NCBI RefSeq assembly: GCF_018991925.1
Contig: NW_024756914.1
Location: 6,359,217-6,423,216, forward strand
Direction of reading: 5' to 3'
Length of the DNA stretch: 64,000 nucleotides
From: Homarus americanus
Lineage: Eukaryota > Arthropoda > Malacostraca > Decapoda > Nephropidae
The notes beneath the pieces are model-generated. The model saw only the letters and a program-made list of their open reading frames with translations. It made no database searches and was not told where the DNA came from. Shown here piece by piece: positions 61,841-64,000 of this stretch. The position numbers and the translations under genes are program-made. Positions within the stretch are counted from its first letter, which is position 1; each line of letters opens with the position of its first letter.

Positions 61841-62540
61841 AGACCACACGTGCTTGAGCTCAGTCTGGGACACCGCCAAGACCACACGTGTTAGAGCTCA
61901 GTCTGGGACACCGCCAAGACCACACGTGTTAGAGCTCAGTCTAGGACACCGCCAAGACCACACGTGTTAGAGCTCAGTCTGGGACACCGCCAAGACCACA
62001 CGTGTTAGAGCTCAGTCTGGGACACCGCCAAGACCACACGTGTTAGAGCTCAGTCTGGGACGCCAAGACCACACGTGTTAGAGCTCAGTCTGACACCGCC
62101 AAGACCACACGTGTTAGAGCTCAGTCTGGGACACCGCCAAGACCACACGTGTTAGAGCTCAGTCTGGACACCGCCAAGACCACACGTGTTAGAGCTCAGT
62201 CTGGACCCAAGACCACACGTGTTAGAGCTCAGTCTAGGACACCGCCAAGACCACACGTGTTAGAGCTCAGTCTGGGACACCGCCAAGACCACACGTGTTA
62301 GAGCTCAGTCTGGAACACCGCCAAGACCACACGTGTTAGAGCTCAGTCTGGGACACCGCCAAGACCACACGTGTTAGAGCTCAGTCTGGGACACCGCCAA
62401 GACCACACGTGTTAGAGCTCAGTCTGGGACACCGCCAAGACCACACGTGTTAGAGCTCAGTCTGGAACACCGCCAAGACCACACGTGTTAGAGCTCAGTC
62501 TGGAACACCGCCAAGACCACACGTGTTAGAGCTCAGTCTG
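61841..62540. repeat. 38-bp minisatellite, 19 units, each with ACACGTG
   Basis: Unit CAAGACCACACGTG then TTAGAGCTCAGTCTGG then GACACCGC. I count 19 CACGTG hexamers. Unit changes are single bases and short deletions, mostly in the GGGACACCGCC part; the CACGTG and GAGCTC palindromes are kept in every unit. Confidence 0.9.
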
Positions 62541-63390
62541 TAGTCCATGCCATAAAAACATCGCCAACGCGAGCAGTCAGCAGTGCCAGGCGTTCTCCTT
62601 CGTTCTGCACTGACACAAACACGCATGGAAGCTGCGCCAGACGAATATCCGCCCGTCTACTTCCTACTTGCAGCTCAAGCGACCACCCCACATTTGGATT
62701 ATCACTCTTAATGATATAATACTATTTTAATTATTTTATTGTGTTTTATCGATTTAGTTTTTATGTATTGAATTTTGTATAATTCGTTTATTTCCTTATT
62801 TTTTTATCATTATTTTTATTTAATGGGTTATATTTTTTTTATTTCTTTTTCTACATATTTTTATATGATTATAATTACAGTAATTCTATTTATTTTCCAC
62901 TTATTAATTTTGCGTTTTACTTAATACAGTATTATTTATATTGTATTTTAAAACTAAATATTTTTTCTGATTTTAATACTTCAATAGTTTCTTGTTCCTT
63001 GTAAATGTTTTATGGTAACGATCATAATTTTGTGTTAATTACAGTATTTTATTAAGTATATTATCATCAGCTAAGTTTACGAGCCTTTGTACTGTGGTAA
63101 ATAATAAAACTGAATTACACTGAAACACCAACGAGTATAACTATTGAGTAACCGACAGACTTCTTGTCGTTCGTACCTAAAGAAGCAATTGACTTGTATA
63201 ATGATAATAAGAGCATTCTATCACCCAGCGGAGTGGTGGTGTAAGGTAAGCAGAGACTTAGGTTAAACTCTCGCGTCATCTAAGTAAGTGAGGTGTCGTG
63301 TGTCAGCCCAGGGTGGAGGTCACTTAATTGCCTGCACTACAATAGGCCGCCAGCCACTGCAGGTAGCAGCCGTTGGGACTCCTGTCTGAC
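62541..63390. other. no gene seen
   Basis: AT-rich sequence (62700-63120) following the 38-bp array. Confidence 0.6.
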
Positions 63391-63495
63391 GTAGCTTCCA
63401 TTAGTGCATCATTGTGGGCTGGAGGAGGACGCCAGGCGCTGTTAATTGCTCTTGCTGGCGCTGTTTCAGTGTCATAGGCCTCAGATTAATGGTTG
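63391..63495. repeat. dispersed SINE-like repeat, copy 2
   Basis: Partner of 28372-28474, same orientation, 35 kb away. The element may extend leftward to about 63230. Confidence 0.55.
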
Positions 63496-64000
63496 TACTG
63501 GCGTGTCTTACCTTCCTGAAATTAAGAACGTATTCATGAAAAGAATACGATTTGTCTAATGTAACTTTGATGATTATTATATTATTATTTAAGTAGTAGT
63601 AGTAGTAGTTATTATCTTTATTATTATTAACCCTTACAAAATAAAATGAACACAATGACTTCACTGGAAATGCGAAAAAAATAATAATATTAAACGCTGC
63701 GGGAGACGACAAAGTGGCTTAGCTATATCAAGCCAATGAATACGTAGACTTAAATTCTCCTTTATAAACAGCACCATAAAGGAAGCGGCGTGTGGCACCA
63801 TAACTCCACCTAATTTCGTAAACGAGGAGGAAACGTATTTATTGTACCAGCTGTGAGAAAATCTTAACCAAATTACCGGTGAAAAAAATATATATACTTT
63901 TTTTTAATAATGATTTGGAATAGTCAAAAGTCTTGTTGGGTTTTTCATTCATACGTAGATGGAGTCAATAAAGATCTTGCCAAAGGGGGGAGGGGGTATT

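Noticed and set aside
61841..62540. Regular repeat array that could suggest CRISPR
   Set aside because: Units are contiguous with no unique spacers, and the genome is eukaryotic; it is a minisatellite.

Overview
The window is eukaryotic, gene-poor and extremely rich in simple repeats. Genes are split by introns with GT/AG borders and AATAAA signals. Dinucleotide and tetranucleotide microsatellites, minisatellites and short (TTAGG)n-type pentamers occur throughout. Together with arthropod-style non-LTR retrotransposon remnants this suggests an arthropod, most likely a decapod crustacean. That is an inference from sequence style, not a database identification.

The best supported content is a cluster of three paralogous six-exon genes at 11.9-25.5 kb. 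All belong to the Failed axon connections (FAX/FAXC, CDR-like) family, which has a metaxin/GST-like fold behind an N-terminal membrane anchor. Gene A (minus, 11895-14510, 303 aa) and gene B (plus, 16784-19358, 308 aa) are head to head. Gene C (plus, 21556-25467, 291 aa) follows B in tandem. The three share intron positions, intron phases (2, 0, 2, 1, 1) and two exon lengths (133 and 117 nt) exactly. I assembled the reading frames by hand across the splice sites, and all three are open from start to stop.

At 42.4-57.0 kb lies the 5' part of a second plus-strand gene (gene D): a leader with a short upstream ORF, a first coding exon at 42888-43017, and a phase-compatible second exon at 56944-57035. 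It continues beyond the window and I do not recognise its product. Two possible minus-strand exons (45627-45754 and 41186-41253), phase-compatible with each other, lie in and around gene D. They may belong to an antisense or nested gene. Several weaker exon candidates are listed with low confidence.

The rest is repeat: about 0-9 kb (a 0.8 kb CCACTA-type array, a 0.7 kb 15-bp array and many dinucleotide tracts), 26-42 kb (minisatellites, a piggyBac-type MITE at 35.3 kb, a Tc1-like palindromic element at 33.1 kb, a dense AAGCTT cluster at 35 kb) and 46-63 kb (minisatellites, including a 19-copy 38-bp array). Many long apparent ORFs are translations of these repeats and are not genes. No rRNA, tRNA, CRISPR or virus-like gene was recognised.
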